From assembly GCF_012910905.1 (NCBI RefSeq), contig NZ_WTVN01000015.1, positions 1 through 64,000 on the forward strand: a stretch of 64,000 nucleotides of DNA, in the 5' to 3' direction. The notes beneath the pieces were generated by a model. It was not told where the DNA came from. It did not search any database and worked only from the letters and a program-made list of their open reading frames with translations. Below are positions 38,595 to 48,031 of the stretch, one piece after another. The stretch is from Aromatoleum toluvorans. Its GTDB lineage: Bacteria > Pseudomonadota > Gammaproteobacteria > Burkholderiales > Rhodocyclaceae. Made by a program: the position numbers and the translations under genes. Each line of letters opens with the position of its first letter. Within the stretch, counting starts at the first letter, position 1.

Positions 38595-41500
38595 GTGTCG
38601 ATCCACGTCGCCCTGAACCACGTCACCCATTATCAGTACGACCGGCCGGTCCGGCTCGGGCCGCAAGTCGTGCGCCTTCGACCGTGCCCGCACAGCCGCA
38701 CGCGCATCCTGTCGTATGCGCTGAAGGTGCTGCCGGCCAAGCACTTCATCAACTGGCAGCAGGATCCGCAGGGCAACTACCTCGCGCGCCTCGTGTTCCC
38801 GGAGCCGACGCGGGAATTCCGCGTCGAGGTCGATCTCGTGGCCGAGATGGCGGTGCTGAATCCGTTCGACTTCTTCCTCGAACCGGAGGCCGATCATTTC
38901 CCGTTCGCGTACAGCGAGGCGCAGCGCGTCGAGCTCGCGCCCTACCTGCACCGCATGAGCATCGGCAAGGGGCTGGGGGAACGCTTCGCCGCTTACCTGG
39001 AGGCGATCCCGCGCGGCAGGCGCCGCACCATCGACTTTCTCGTCGACCTGAACGCGAAGCTGCAGCAGGACGTCGGCTACGTGATCCGCCTCCAACCCGG
39101 CGTGCAGACGCCCGAGGAGACGCTGGCGCTCGGCAGCGGTTCCTGCCGCGACACCGCCTGGCTGCTCGCGCAGCTGCTGCGTCACCTGGGGCTGGCGGCG
39201 CGCTTCGTGTCCGGCTACCTGATCCAGCTCGCCGCCGACGTGAAGTCGCTCGACGGCCCGAGCGGCCCCGAGGCGGACTTCACCGACCTCCACGCGTGGT
39301 GCGAGGTCTATCTGCCGGGCGCGGGCTGGATCGGCCTCGATCCGACCTCGGGCCTCCTGGCCGGCGAAGGCCACATCCCGCTCGCATGCAGCCCCGAGCC
39401 CTCGTCGGCGGCGCCGATCAGCGGCCTCGTCGACGACTGCGAATGCGATTTCGCGCACGCGATGAAGGTCGAGCGCATCCGGGAGGCGCCGCGCGTCACC
39501 AAGCCTTACACGGACGCGCAGTGGGCACGCATCGAGGCGCTCGGCCACGAGATCGACGCGCAGCTCGCGGCGCACGACGTGCGTCTGACGATGGGGGGCG
39601 AGCCGACCTTCGTGGCGATCGACGATCCCGATGACGACGAGTGGAACACCACGGCGCTGGGGCCCACCAAGCGCCTGTTCGCCGCGGCGTTGTATCACCG
39701 CCTGCGCGAGAAATACGGCGCCCGGGGCCTGATGCACTTCGGCCAAGGGAAGTGGTATCCCGGCGAGCAGCTGCCACGCTGGTCGCTGAACGCCTTCTGG
39801 CGCCGCGACGGCGAGCCGATGTGGCGCGATGCCGCGCTCTACGCCGACGAGCGCAATCCTGCCGGGGCCGACGCCGCGGCTGCGAACCGCTTCCTCGCGG
39901 GTGTCGCCGGGCGGCTCGCGCTCGATCCGGAACACGTGTTCGATGCTTTCGAGGACGTCTTCTACTACCTGTGGCGCGAACACCGCCTGCCGGCCAACGT
40001 CGATCCCTTCGACGCGCGGCTCGACGATCCGCTGGAGCGCGAGCGCCTGATGCGGGTGTTCGCGCACGGCCTGCCGAACGCCGTCGGCGCCGTGCTGCCG
40101 ATCGCGCGCGACCCGGCCGGGCAGTGGGTCTCCGGGCCGTGGTTCCTGCGCGCCGAGCGCTGCTACCTGACCCCGGGCGATTCGCCGATGGGCTACCGCC
40201 TGCCGCTCGATTCGCAGCCCTGGGTCAGCCGGCGGGATTATCCCTACCTGCACCAGCCCGATCCGTCGCAGGCCTTCCCGCCGCTCGCGACGCATGCGCA
40301 GCTGCGCCACCAGCTGCGCGAGCAGTCGGCGCGCGCCCGTGCCGACGAGGCGAGAGCCCGCGAGGCGGCCGCTGCCGCGCGCGTCCCCGCCAGGCACGAA
40401 TCCGCCGCGTGGATCACGCGCACCGCGATGTGCGCGCAGCCGCGCGAAGGCACGCTGTACATCTTCATGCCGCCCACCGAGGCGCTCGAAGACTATCTCA
40501 CGATCGTCACCGCGGTCGAGGACACCGCCGCGGCGCTCGGCCAGCCGGTCATCCTCGAAGGCTACGCGCCGCCGTCCGATCCGCGCCTGGCGCATTTCAG
40601 CATCACCCCCGACCCCGGCGTGATCGAGGTCAACATCCACCCGGCCGCGAAGTGGGACGAGCTCGTCGACCGCACCACCTTCCTCTACGAGGCCGCGCGC
40701 GAGTCCCGCCTGTCGACCGAGAAGTTCATGCTCGACGGTCGCCACAGCGGCACCGGCGGCGGCAACCATTTCGTGCTCGGCGGCGCGACCCCCGCCGACT
40801 CGCCCTTCCTGCGCCGCCCCGACCTGCTCCGGAGCCTGATCGGCTACTGGCACAACCACCCCTCGCTGTCCTATCTCTTCTCCGGCCTCTTCATCGGCCC
40901 GACCTCGCAGGCGCCGCGCATCGACGAGGCGCGCAACGACTCGGTCCACGAGATCGAGATCGCCTTCCGCGAGATGGAGCGGCAGATCGGTAGTCACGAG
41001 CAATGCCCGCCCTGGCTCGTCGACCGCCTGCTGCGCAACCTGCTCATCGACGTCAGCGGCAACACCCATCGCGCCGAGTTCTGCATCGACAAGCTGTACT
41101 CGCCCGACGGCCCGGCCGGCCGCCACGGCCTGCTCGAACTGCGCGCCTTCGAGATGCCGCCGCACGCGCGCATGTCGCTCACGCAGCAGCTCCTGCTGCG
41201 CGGGCTGGTCGCGCGCTTCTGGCAACAGCCGTACAACCCGGAGCGCCTCGTGCGTTGGGGCACCGAGCTGCACGACCGCTACATGCTGCCGCACTTCGTC
41301 GAACAGGATTTCGCCGACGTCATCGCCGAGATGAACGCCTTCGGCCTGCCGATCCGCGAGGAATGGTTCGCGCCGCATTTCGAGTTCCGCTTTCCCAAGG
41401 TCGGCGACTTCGCTGTGCGCGGCATCGAGGTCGAACTGCGCCACGCGCTCGAGCCCTGGCACGTGATGGGGGAGGAGGGCGCCGCCGGCGCCACCGTGCG

Positions 41501-41951
41501 CTATGTCGACTCCTCGCTCGAGCGCCTGCAGGTCAAGGTGAGCGGCATGGCACCGGACCGCTACGTGCTGGCGGTCAACGGCGCAGCGCTGCCGCTGCAG
41601 CCCACCGGCACGGTCGGCGAGGCGGTCGCCGGGGTGCGTTACCGCGCGTGGCAGCCGGCGTCCTGCCTGCATCCGACCATCGGTGTCGACGCGCCGCTGG
41701 TGTTCGACCTCGTCGACACCTGGATGCAGCGCTCGCTCGGCGGCGCCCAGTACCACGCCGCCCACCCCGGCGGACGCCATTACGAGACTTTTCCGGTGAA
41801 CGCCTTCGAGGCCGAATCGCGCCGCCTCGCGCGCTTCTTCCGCATGGGTCATACGCCCGGCGGTCGTCCTTCACGGATCGACACCGCGCAGCGCAACGCC
41901 GAATTCCCCTTCACGCTAGACTTGAGAGGATCAAGCAAAGCCAGGCCCTGA
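38595..41951 (+). CDS. transglutaminase-like cysteine peptidase with large C-terminal DUF2126 domain
   Basis: 1118 residues. An N-terminal beta domain (about 1-90) is followed by a transglutaminase core with triad Cys184 (GSGSCRDTAW), His233 (DLHAWCEVY) and Asp249 (GLDPTSG). From about 300 onward comes the long DUF2126 part (LTMGGEPTFVAIDDPD, then GTGGGNHFVLGGATPADSPFLRRPDLLRSLI-like blocks), of unknown function though said to resemble glutamine-synthetase-like or amidoligase enzymes in places. Cytosolic; no signal peptide. It sits 55 bases after the Anbu gene and 9 bases before the next ATP-grasp gene. Confidence 0.88.
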   Translation: MSIHVALNHVTHYQYDRPVRLGPQVVRLRPCPHSRTRILSYALKVLPAKHFINWQQDPQGNYLARLVFPEPTREFRVEVDLVAEMAVLNPFDFFLEPEADHFPFAYSEAQRVELAPYLHRMSIGKGLGERFAAYLEAIPRGRRRTIDFLVDLNAKLQQDVGYVIRLQPGVQTPEETLALGSGSCRDTAWLLAQLLRHLGLAARFVSGYLIQLAADVKSLDGPSGPEADFTDLHAWCEVYLPGAGWIGLDPTSGLLAGEGHIPLACSPEPSSAAPISGLVDDCECDFAHAMKVERIREAPRVTKPYTDAQWARIEALGHEIDAQLAAHDVRLTMGGEPTFVAIDDPDDDEWNTTALGPTKRLFAAALYHRLREKYGARGLMHFGQGKWYPGEQLPRWSLNAFWRRDGEPMWRDAALYADERNPAGADAAAANRFLAGVAGRLALDPEHVFDAFEDVFYYLWREHRLPANVDPFDARLDDPLERERLMRVFAHGLPNAVGAVLPIARDPAGQWVSGPWFLRAERCYLTPGDSPMGYRLPLDSQPWVSRRDYPYLHQPDPSQAFPPLATHAQLRHQLREQSARARADEARAREAAAAARVPARHESAAWITRTAMCAQPREGTLYIFMPPTEALEDYLTIVTAVEDTAAALGQPVILEGYAPPSDPRLAHFSITPDPGVIEVNIHPAAKWDELVDRTTFLYEAARESRLSTEKFMLDGRHSGTGGGNHFVLGGATPADSPFLRRPDLLRSLIGYWHNHPSLSYLFSGLFIGPTSQAPRIDEARNDSVHEIEIAFREMERQIGSHEQCPPWLVDRLLRNLLIDVSGNTHRAEFCIDKLYSPDGPAGRHGLLELRAFEMPPHARMSLTQQLLLRGLVARFWQQPYNPERLVRWGTELHDRYMLPHFVEQDFADVIAEMNAFGLPIREEWFAPHFEFRFPKVGDFAVRGIEVELRHALEPWHVMGEEGAAGATVRYVDSSLERLQVKVSGMAPDRYVLAVNGAALPLQPTGTVGEAVAGVRYRAWQPASCLHPTIGVDAPLVFDLVDTWMQRSLGGAQYHAAHPGGRHYETFPVNAFEAESRRLARFFRMGHTPGGRPSRIDTAQRNAEFPFTLDLRGSSKARP

Positions 41952-41960
41952 CCTTCCGCG

Positions 41961-44588
41961 ATGCCGCACAAGCTGCTCTCCCTCTACGTCCGCCCGACCG
42001 GCCGCTACGATGAAATGCTGGCGGGCGCGGAGCAATTGCGGCCGCACTGGCGATCGCTGTTCGAGGCCCTCGACGCTTCGACGCCCGACCAGATGCGCGC
42101 GCGCCAGGCTTTCGTCACCGAGCGCATCCGCGAGAACGGCACCACCTACAACGTCTATGCCGATCCCCACGGGGCCGACCGGCCGTGGACGCTCGATCCG
42201 CTGCCCTTCATCCTGCCGGCCGACGAATGGACGCACATCGAGGCCGCCGTCGCGCAGCGCGCCGATCTCCTCGACCGGGTGCTCGCCGACCTCTACGGGC
42301 CGCAGCACCTGATCCGCAGCGGCGCGCTGCCCGCCGCGCTGGTGTACGGCCACAACGGCTTCCTGTGGCCCTGCCAGGGCACGCAACCGCCGTCCGGCCA
42401 TTTCCTGCACGTCTATGCCGCCGACCTCGCACGCTCGCCGGACGGCCGCTGGTGGGTGATCGCCGACCGCACGCAGGGGCCCTCGGGCGCCGGCTACGCG
42501 CTCGAAAACCGGCTGATCGTCTCGCGGCTGTTTCCGGAGCTTTTCCGCGACCTGCGCGTGCATCACCTCGCGGACTTCTTCCGCCACGTGCAGGACAGCC
42601 TCGCGCGCTGGGCCCCCGTCGACCGCGGCGAGGCCCCCTTCATCGTGCTGCTCACGCCCGGCCCCTACAACGAGACCTACTTCGAACACTCCTACCTCGC
42701 CCGCTACCTCGGCTTCCCGCTGGTCGAAGGCCAGGACCTCACCGTGCGCGGCGACGCCGTGTATCTCAAGACGCTGGGCGGACTCCGGCGCGTGCATGTG
42801 ATCCTGCGCCGGCTCGACGACGACTACGCCGATCCGCTCGAACTGCGCGGCGAATCCTCCCTCGGCGTGCCGGGCCTCGTCGAGGCGGCGCGCGCCGGCC
42901 GCGTGCTGGTCGCCAACGCGCTGGGCAGCGGCGTGCTGGAATCCGCGGGCCTGCTCGCCTTCCTGCCCAAGCTCGCCGAACGCCTCCTCGGCGAACCGCT
43001 CGCGATGCCGGCCGTCGCCAGCTGGTGGTGCGGCGAAGCGCCGGCGCTCGACTACGTCGTCGAACATCTCGCCGAACTCGTCATCAAGCCCGCCTATCCC
43101 TCGCAGCGCATGCAACCGGTGTTCGGGCGCGACCTCGACGCCCGCGGGCGTGCGCACTGGACCGAACGCCTGCGCCATCGCCCGCACGCCTACATCGGCC
43201 AGGAACTGGTGCAGCTGTCGCAGGCGCCGGCGATGCCCTACGCAGGCAGCTCCACGCTCGAGCGCCGCCTCGTTGCACGCGCCATCGGGGTGCGCGTCTA
43301 TGCGGTCGTCACGCCCGAAGGCTGGCGCGTGATGCCCGGCGGACTCACGCGCGTCTCGGGCAGCGGCGACGTGGACATCCTGTCGATGCAGCGCGGCGGC
43401 TCATCGAAGGACACCTGGGTCCTGTCCGAAGCGCCGGTCAGCCAGTTCAGCCTGCTCAAGGGCGCACTCGGTGCCGGCGACATCGTGCGTGCCGGCCCCG
43501 AGATCGCCAGCCGTAGCGCCGAGAACCTGTTCTGGCTCGGCCGCTACGGCGAACGCGTCGAAAACAGCGCCCGCCTGCTGCGCTTCGCGTGCGACCGCCT
43601 GAACGAGGAAGGCGAGTCGGCGTCCGCTGCGGCTCGGTCCGGCGCTACGGCGCTCGGTGCAGCAGCGGGTGACCTCTTCGACGAACCCGGTGTCCTCGCC
43701 ACCGCCGTCGGCTACTGCGAACGCTTCGGCCTGCTGCCGCCCGAGGAAGACCGGTCCGTGGCACGTCGCCTCGTCGAAGGGGCGCTCGACGAAAACGCCC
43801 CCGGCAGCCTGGCCGCCACCCTGCGCCGCGCCGTCTGGGCCGCCACCCAGGTGCGCGATCGTCTGTCCATCGACCACTGGCACTCCCTCAACCGCCTGCA
43901 CGACATCCTGCGCCGGCAGCGCCTCGACGGCGGCGCGCCGTCCGACATCGCGACGCTGCTGTCGACGCTGGACCGCGTCCTGCTCGCGTGCGTCTCGCTG
44001 TCGGGCTTCGCGATGGACGAGATGATGCGCGACAGCGGCTGGCGCTTCCTGATCCTCGGTCGCCGCATCGAGCGCCTGCAGTGCCGCAGCCGCATCGTCG
44101 CGCATTTCCTCGAAGCCTGCGGCGGCCAGCCGGCCGGCGTCGATGCGCTGCTGGAACTGGCCGACTGCGCCGAAGCCTATCGCCAGCGCTATCTCCGCAC
44201 TCCCGACGTCCTGCCGACGCTCGACCTCGTCGTATTCGACACCGACAATCCGCACGCCGTCGCCTTCCAGACCGACATGCTGCTGCGCTATCTCGAATCG
44301 CTGCAGCGCGACCTCGCCGCATCCGGGGCGGCAGAGGGGGAGGCCGACTACGGCATCTCCGCTTTCCGCGATGCCGTTGGCACGCTGAACGCGTTTTCCC
44401 TGCACGAGCTGGAACTCGCGCTGCCGGACGGGACGGCGGCGATGCAGCGCTGCGCCAACTGCGCCGGGTGCAGCGAGCTCGCACGAATCCTGCACATCGT
44501 CCACGACGGCTCGGCCACCCTGTCCAACCGCATCGCCGAGCGCTTCTTCACCCACGTCCGCCCCGCCGCGCGCATCCTCTCCGCCTGA
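41961..44588 (+). CDS. circularly permuted ATP-grasp / alpha-E fusion protein
   Basis: 875 residues. It joins in one chain the two activities found separately upstream. CP-ATP-grasp covers about 1-505 (YNVYADPHGADRPWTLDPLPF, ALENRLIVSRLFPELF, LLTPGPYNETYFEHSYLARYLG, SSKDTWVLSE). Alpha-E covers about 512-870, starting SAENLFWLGRYGERVENSARLL. This is a second, diverged copy of the ligase/alpha-E module in one operon, suggesting two related substrates or steps. The alpha-E half carries a short Ala/Gly-rich insertion (about residues 555-570). Confidence 0.88.
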   Translation: MPHKLLSLYVRPTGRYDEMLAGAEQLRPHWRSLFEALDASTPDQMRARQAFVTERIRENGTTYNVYADPHGADRPWTLDPLPFILPADEWTHIEAAVAQRADLLDRVLADLYGPQHLIRSGALPAALVYGHNGFLWPCQGTQPPSGHFLHVYAADLARSPDGRWWVIADRTQGPSGAGYALENRLIVSRLFPELFRDLRVHHLADFFRHVQDSLARWAPVDRGEAPFIVLLTPGPYNETYFEHSYLARYLGFPLVEGQDLTVRGDAVYLKTLGGLRRVHVILRRLDDDYADPLELRGESSLGVPGLVEAARAGRVLVANALGSGVLESAGLLAFLPKLAERLLGEPLAMPAVASWWCGEAPALDYVVEHLAELVIKPAYPSQRMQPVFGRDLDARGRAHWTERLRHRPHAYIGQELVQLSQAPAMPYAGSSTLERRLVARAIGVRVYAVVTPEGWRVMPGGLTRVSGSGDVDILSMQRGGSSKDTWVLSEAPVSQFSLLKGALGAGDIVRAGPEIASRSAENLFWLGRYGERVENSARLLRFACDRLNEEGESASAAARSGATALGAAAGDLFDEPGVLATAVGYCERFGLLPPEEDRSVARRLVEGALDENAPGSLAATLRRAVWAATQVRDRLSIDHWHSLNRLHDILRRQRLDGGAPSDIATLLSTLDRVLLACVSLSGFAMDEMMRDSGWRFLILGRRIERLQCRSRIVAHFLEACGGQPAGVDALLELADCAEAYRQRYLRTPDVLPTLDLVVFDTDNPHAVAFQTDMLLRYLESLQRDLAASGAAEGEADYGISAFRDAVGTLNAFSLHELELALPDGTAAMQRCANCAGCSELARILHIVHDGSATLSNRIAERFFTHVRPAARILSA

Positions 44589-44590
44589 AC

Positions 44591-45487
44591 ATGCGCTACC
44601 ACGTCCTGCACACCACCGAGTACCACTATTCGCAGCCGGTGCAGACCGCGCGGCATCTCCTGCACCTCGTTCCGCGCCCCGTGCCCTGGCAAATGCTCGA
44701 GCGCCAGGCACTGCGCATCGACCCCGAACCGACGACGCGTGCGCACGGCATCGACATGTTCGGCAACCCGGCTGACCGCATCGAATTCGCGGCCTCGCAC
44801 GACCACCTGCACGTCGAAAGCGAGCAGACGCTCACGCTCGCTCCACGCCCGTGGCTCGCCACGCCGATCGACGGTCCTGCCTGGGAGAAGGTGCGCGACG
44901 CCCTCGACTATCGCGCGACCGCGCTCGGGGAGGCGATCGCGGGTGCTCAGCACATGCGCTTCGAATCACCCGGCGTGCGCGTCAAACGCGAACTCGAAGA
45001 CTACGCCGCCCCTTCGTTCGTCGCCGGCCGCCCGGTAATCGACGCCGCCCGCGACCTCATGCGCCGCATCCACACCGAGTTCCGCTACGATCCCGAAGCC
45101 ACCCGGGTCGGTACCTCCGTCCTCGAAGTGCTGGAAATGAAGCGCGGTGTCTGCCAGGACTTCGCCCACCTGATGATCGGCTGCCTGCGCTCGCTCGGCC
45201 TCGCCGCGCGCTACGTCTCCGGCTACCTGCGCACCGACCCCCCGCCCGGTCAGCCAAGGCTGACAGGCTCCGACGCCTCACACGCCTGGGTCGCCCTGTT
45301 CGTCCCCGAACTCGGCTGGATCGAACTCGATCCGACAAACGATTGCCTGGCCGACGAAAACCATCTGGTTCTCGCCTGGGGGCGCGATTTCGGCGACGTC
45401 TCGCCCATCCGCGGGGTGATCCAGGGTGGCGGCGAGCATACCCTGAAGGTGGGCGTCACAGTGACCCCCGTTGAACTCGGTAAGTGA
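44591..45487 (+). CDS. transglutaminase family protein
   Basis: 298 residues. The N-terminal beta domain (MRYHVLHTTEYHYSQPV) is followed by the transglutaminase/peptidase core with Cys188 (RGVCQDFAH), His231 (DASHAWVAL) and Asp247 (ELDPTND). It lacks the long extension of the 1118-residue protein. Start is 2 bases after the fusion gene stop, so translation is coupled. Last gene of the cluster; a 110-base gap separates it from the convergent T6SS immunity gene. Confidence 0.9.
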   Translation: MRYHVLHTTEYHYSQPVQTARHLLHLVPRPVPWQMLERQALRIDPEPTTRAHGIDMFGNPADRIEFAASHDHLHVESEQTLTLAPRPWLATPIDGPAWEKVRDALDYRATALGEAIAGAQHMRFESPGVRVKRELEDYAAPSFVAGRPVIDAARDLMRRIHTEFRYDPEATRVGTSVLEVLEMKRGVCQDFAHLMIGCLRSLGLAARYVSGYLRTDPPPGQPRLTGSDASHAWVALFVPELGWIELDPTNDCLADENHLVLAWGRDFGDVSPIRGVIQGGGEHTLKVGVTVTPVELGK

Positions 45488-45597
45488 TTCGAGCCCACAG
45501 TCCCGCGCAGCCTGTGAGGTACCGGACCGCCTCCGATAAGGCGAGCGGTTCAAGAGGAGGGCGGCGGTGCTCGCCAGCAAAAGCGTCGCGCATGCGA

Positions 45598-46545
45598 TCA
45601 GAGCCGGGGCGCGGATTGATCCGGTGACCACTGCCAGAAGGTGTCACCATAATCGCCGCCGAGCGTAGGCATGATCTCGTCCTGCCTGAAGTAGCGCCGG
45701 CTGTCGGCCTTGGCCGGCGTGAACCACCAGCCGGCCTCGGGGCAGGGCTGGCCGGCGGGGACGTTGGGGCGACGGCACTCGCCCGCGTCGATCGATGCTT
45801 CGTCACCGGGCACGCCCCCGCCGCTGTCCGCCACGCGCTCGACCAGCGTCCACACGGTGTCGACCTCGTCGATGTTCTGCGTGGTCTTGGGGTCGTAGCC
45901 GACCGAGGCGGACGTTGCATGAGGGCCGGCGTAGAAGAACTGGGCGCAACTGTCATCGGCGTCGGGCAGATAGATGCCAGTGACCTTGACCGGTTCGTCG
46001 GTCGCGACGCGGATCGCAGGATTGAGTCGGTAGATCGGCCAAGTCGGCGGGGCATCCAGCGGGCCGCGACTATCTGCGTCGTAGCGGGTGGAAAGGTCAC
46101 TACTGTTCCAACCGACAAATGCGGTAAATTCGATGTTGCTCGCATAGCGGCTGGCCAAAACTCCGGCTTCATCGAATCGCGTCGCGTAAGGTTCCGGCAT
46201 CCAGTCGCAAGGATAGTCCCGGATTTGGCCCGCGAAGGTGGTATTAACGTTGCCCGCGATCTCGATGGCAGACGGGTCGCCGTGCAGCAGGTCGCGATAG
46301 GCCTCTTCCACCATCTGGAGCGTGTCGCGGAAGTTCGGCAGCACGACGTCGCCCCAGGTGATGTCGGGCTGTTGCCAGCGCGGGCGGCTGCGGTAGTCCG
46401 GCGGCAGGGTGCGCATGACTTCGGCCAGCGCATCCTCGGCGGCCTGCACCGTATCGGCGAAGGCGTCGCGCAGCTTCTTAAAGTAGTCCGCGCTGCTGTA
46501 GCGTTCGAGCAGGTAGATTTCCTGCGGGATCAGGGGAGTGGCCAT
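45598..46545 (-). CDS. putative T6SS immunity protein
   Basis: 315 residues, no signal peptide or clear membrane helix. The start MATPLIPQEIYLLERYSS and the overall size recall the Imm71/Imm72 group of polymorphic-toxin immunity proteins, but I could not confirm this. The main argument is position: its ATG is 2 bases after the stop of the putative toxin, downstream of vgrG, exactly where a cognate immunity gene belongs. It has many Trp, Tyr and Asp residues and an acidic surface, as expected for a protein that blocks a toxin. Last gene of the minus arm. Confidence 0.6.
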   Translation of the reverse strand: MATPLIPQEIYLLERYSSADYFKKLRDAFADTVQAAEDALAEVMRTLPPDYRSRPRWQQPDITWGDVVLPNFRDTLQMVEEAYRDLLHGDPSAIEIAGNVNTTFAGQIRDYPCDWMPEPYATRFDEAGVLASRYASNIEFTAFVGWNSSDLSTRYDADSRGPLDAPPTWPIYRLNPAIRVATDEPVKVTGIYLPDADDSCAQFFYAGPHATSASVGYDPKTTQNIDEVDTVWTLVERVADSGGGVPGDEASIDAGECRRPNVPAGQPCPEAGWWFTPAKADSRRYFRQDEIMPTLGGDYGDTFWQWSPDQSAPRL

Positions 46546-46547
46546 GC

Positions 46548-48023
46548 CTATTTGCCCTTGTGCCAGTTGTTGGTGAGCGTCGGCACGCCCACCAGGTCCA
46601 CATGTTCACCACCGAAATTGCTGTAGCCCCAGTTGGTGGGTTGGCGCCTGCCAAGGTGGGCCGTGTCGAGGTTGGCCGGGTCAAGCACGATCTGCTTGCC
46701 GCCACCCGCCGTCCAGAAATAATTCCCTTTGTCGTCTGCCTTGACAGGATTACCCGCGCGGTCTTTGAGCACCTGCGACGCGGTTTCACCTTCCCACACT
46801 TTCAGAGGTTTGCCTGGTGGCACGGTGTAGGTGACGACTTCCCCGTTGCCGTTCCAGTTCGCCCAGACAGCGAAGCGGTCGCGCCAGTCGGTTTTGCTCT
46901 TGAGCAGATCGAATTCCTCCTTGCGCATCCAGCAGATACTGTTGTCGGCGGAGTTCGGATCGATTACCCGGTAGAGTACCGTGCCGGGTGGAATTTCCGC
47001 CGGTTCAAGGATGTGGAATGTCCTGAAACTCTTCCTAAGTGGTCGGCTCGCGCTTATATCGGTAATGTCCGGATAGCCCTCAGGGATGGCTGGGCACGTC
47101 TTTTTGGCTTTCTTCGGCGCCCTCCGTCGCACCTTCACCCACGACGGCGGATCGGCCCTGAGCGCAGCGATCTCCGCTTCCAGCCCGGGCCGCCGATAAG
47201 CATGCGGATTGTGCGCATTGGTGCTAGCGCGGTATGTCATGTCGGCTTCGACATCGAGGCGCCGGGCGATGCGTTCGAGCATGTCCTGCAAGGGTTGCAC
47301 CACTTCGCCCAGTTTCCTGTGCGCCTTGTCGCGCACGACCTGTACCTTGGCGAGCAGTTGGCCGACCTGTGTCTTCATGGCCGCCGAGCCCCAGCGATCC
47401 ATCAGTTCGGCGAGTTGTTTGAGCGGGCCGATCACGGAATCGAAGGCCTTCACGAGCGCGTTGGCGCTGGCCGCCGCCTTCAGTTCGCGTGTCTTCGTCG
47501 CAAGATGCTTGTAGACGTTGTCGATCTTGAGCGCGGCCAAGGTCTTGCGCACCGGCGGGCTGGCAAGATGCTGGTTGAGCTTGACGATGCTCGCTTCGAC
47601 GAACGGGCGGGTCGCGAGCCAGACGCTGCCGTTGAGCGCCTTCACTGTATGCGTGACGACGGCCTTGCGCGCCCCGTTGAGGAGGATCTTCAGGCATCCC
47701 TTGGCGAGGGAGCCCAGAACCGGGACGAGGCCGACGAGGGTGATGGCGAGTGCAAACCAGTGCAGCGCGTTGTCGTCGTCTTCGCTGATTTTCTTGCAAT
47801 TCGCAACCACGTCGCGAATGTCGCAGAGCTGATCCACGAACGGGACCATCGAGATCACCGTTCCGGTGGCGATTTGCGCGGCGCTCTGGTCTTCGGCGAA
47901 ATCGCCCTGGATGACCACCCAGATCCACTCGGCTGCTGCAGCAAGCTCCTGCCTGGAGCTTTGCACCCAGCGGCTGGGCGCAGCGGCATACCACGCGAGC
48001 GCGTTTTCGAGTTCTTCCCACAT
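46548..48023 (-). CDS. putative T6SS effector (VgrG-linked toxin)
   Basis: 491 residues from ATG 48023, 8 bases after the vgrG stop. Parts: an N-terminal helical segment (1-45), a hydrophobic region (about 50-115, with ISMVPFVDQL and FALAITLVGLVPVLG), a long alpha-helical, coiled-coil-like middle (about 130-290), a basic linker RRRAPKKAKK and a distinct C-terminal domain (about 349-491) starting VLYRVIDPNSADN and rich in Trp/Gly. That domain is where a toxin would sit. The YRV...Trp pattern suggests an ADP-ribosyltransferase-like fold, but this is a guess. No PAAR or Rhs repeats. Confidence 0.65.
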   Translation of the reverse strand: MWEELENALAWYAAAPSRWVQSSRQELAAAAEWIWVVIQGDFAEDQSAAQIATGTVISMVPFVDQLCDIRDVVANCKKISEDDDNALHWFALAITLVGLVPVLGSLAKGCLKILLNGARKAVVTHTVKALNGSVWLATRPFVEASIVKLNQHLASPPVRKTLAALKIDNVYKHLATKTRELKAAASANALVKAFDSVIGPLKQLAELMDRWGSAAMKTQVGQLLAKVQVVRDKAHRKLGEVVQPLQDMLERIARRLDVEADMTYRASTNAHNPHAYRRPGLEAEIAALRADPPSWVKVRRRAPKKAKKTCPAIPEGYPDITDISASRPLRKSFRTFHILEPAEIPPGTVLYRVIDPNSADNSICWMRKEEFDLLKSKTDWRDRFAVWANWNGNGEVVTYTVPPGKPLKVWEGETASQVLKDRAGNPVKADDKGNYFWTAGGGKQIVLDPANLDTAHLGRRQPTNWGYSNFGGEHVDLVGVPTLTNNWHKGK

Positions 48024-48031
48024 GCTTGTCT

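Noticed and set aside
38280-41852. Minus-strand open frame of about 1190 codons opposite the large transglutaminase
   Set aside because: Antisense to a gene with intact catalytic triad and domain order; no recognisable motifs in the reverse reading.
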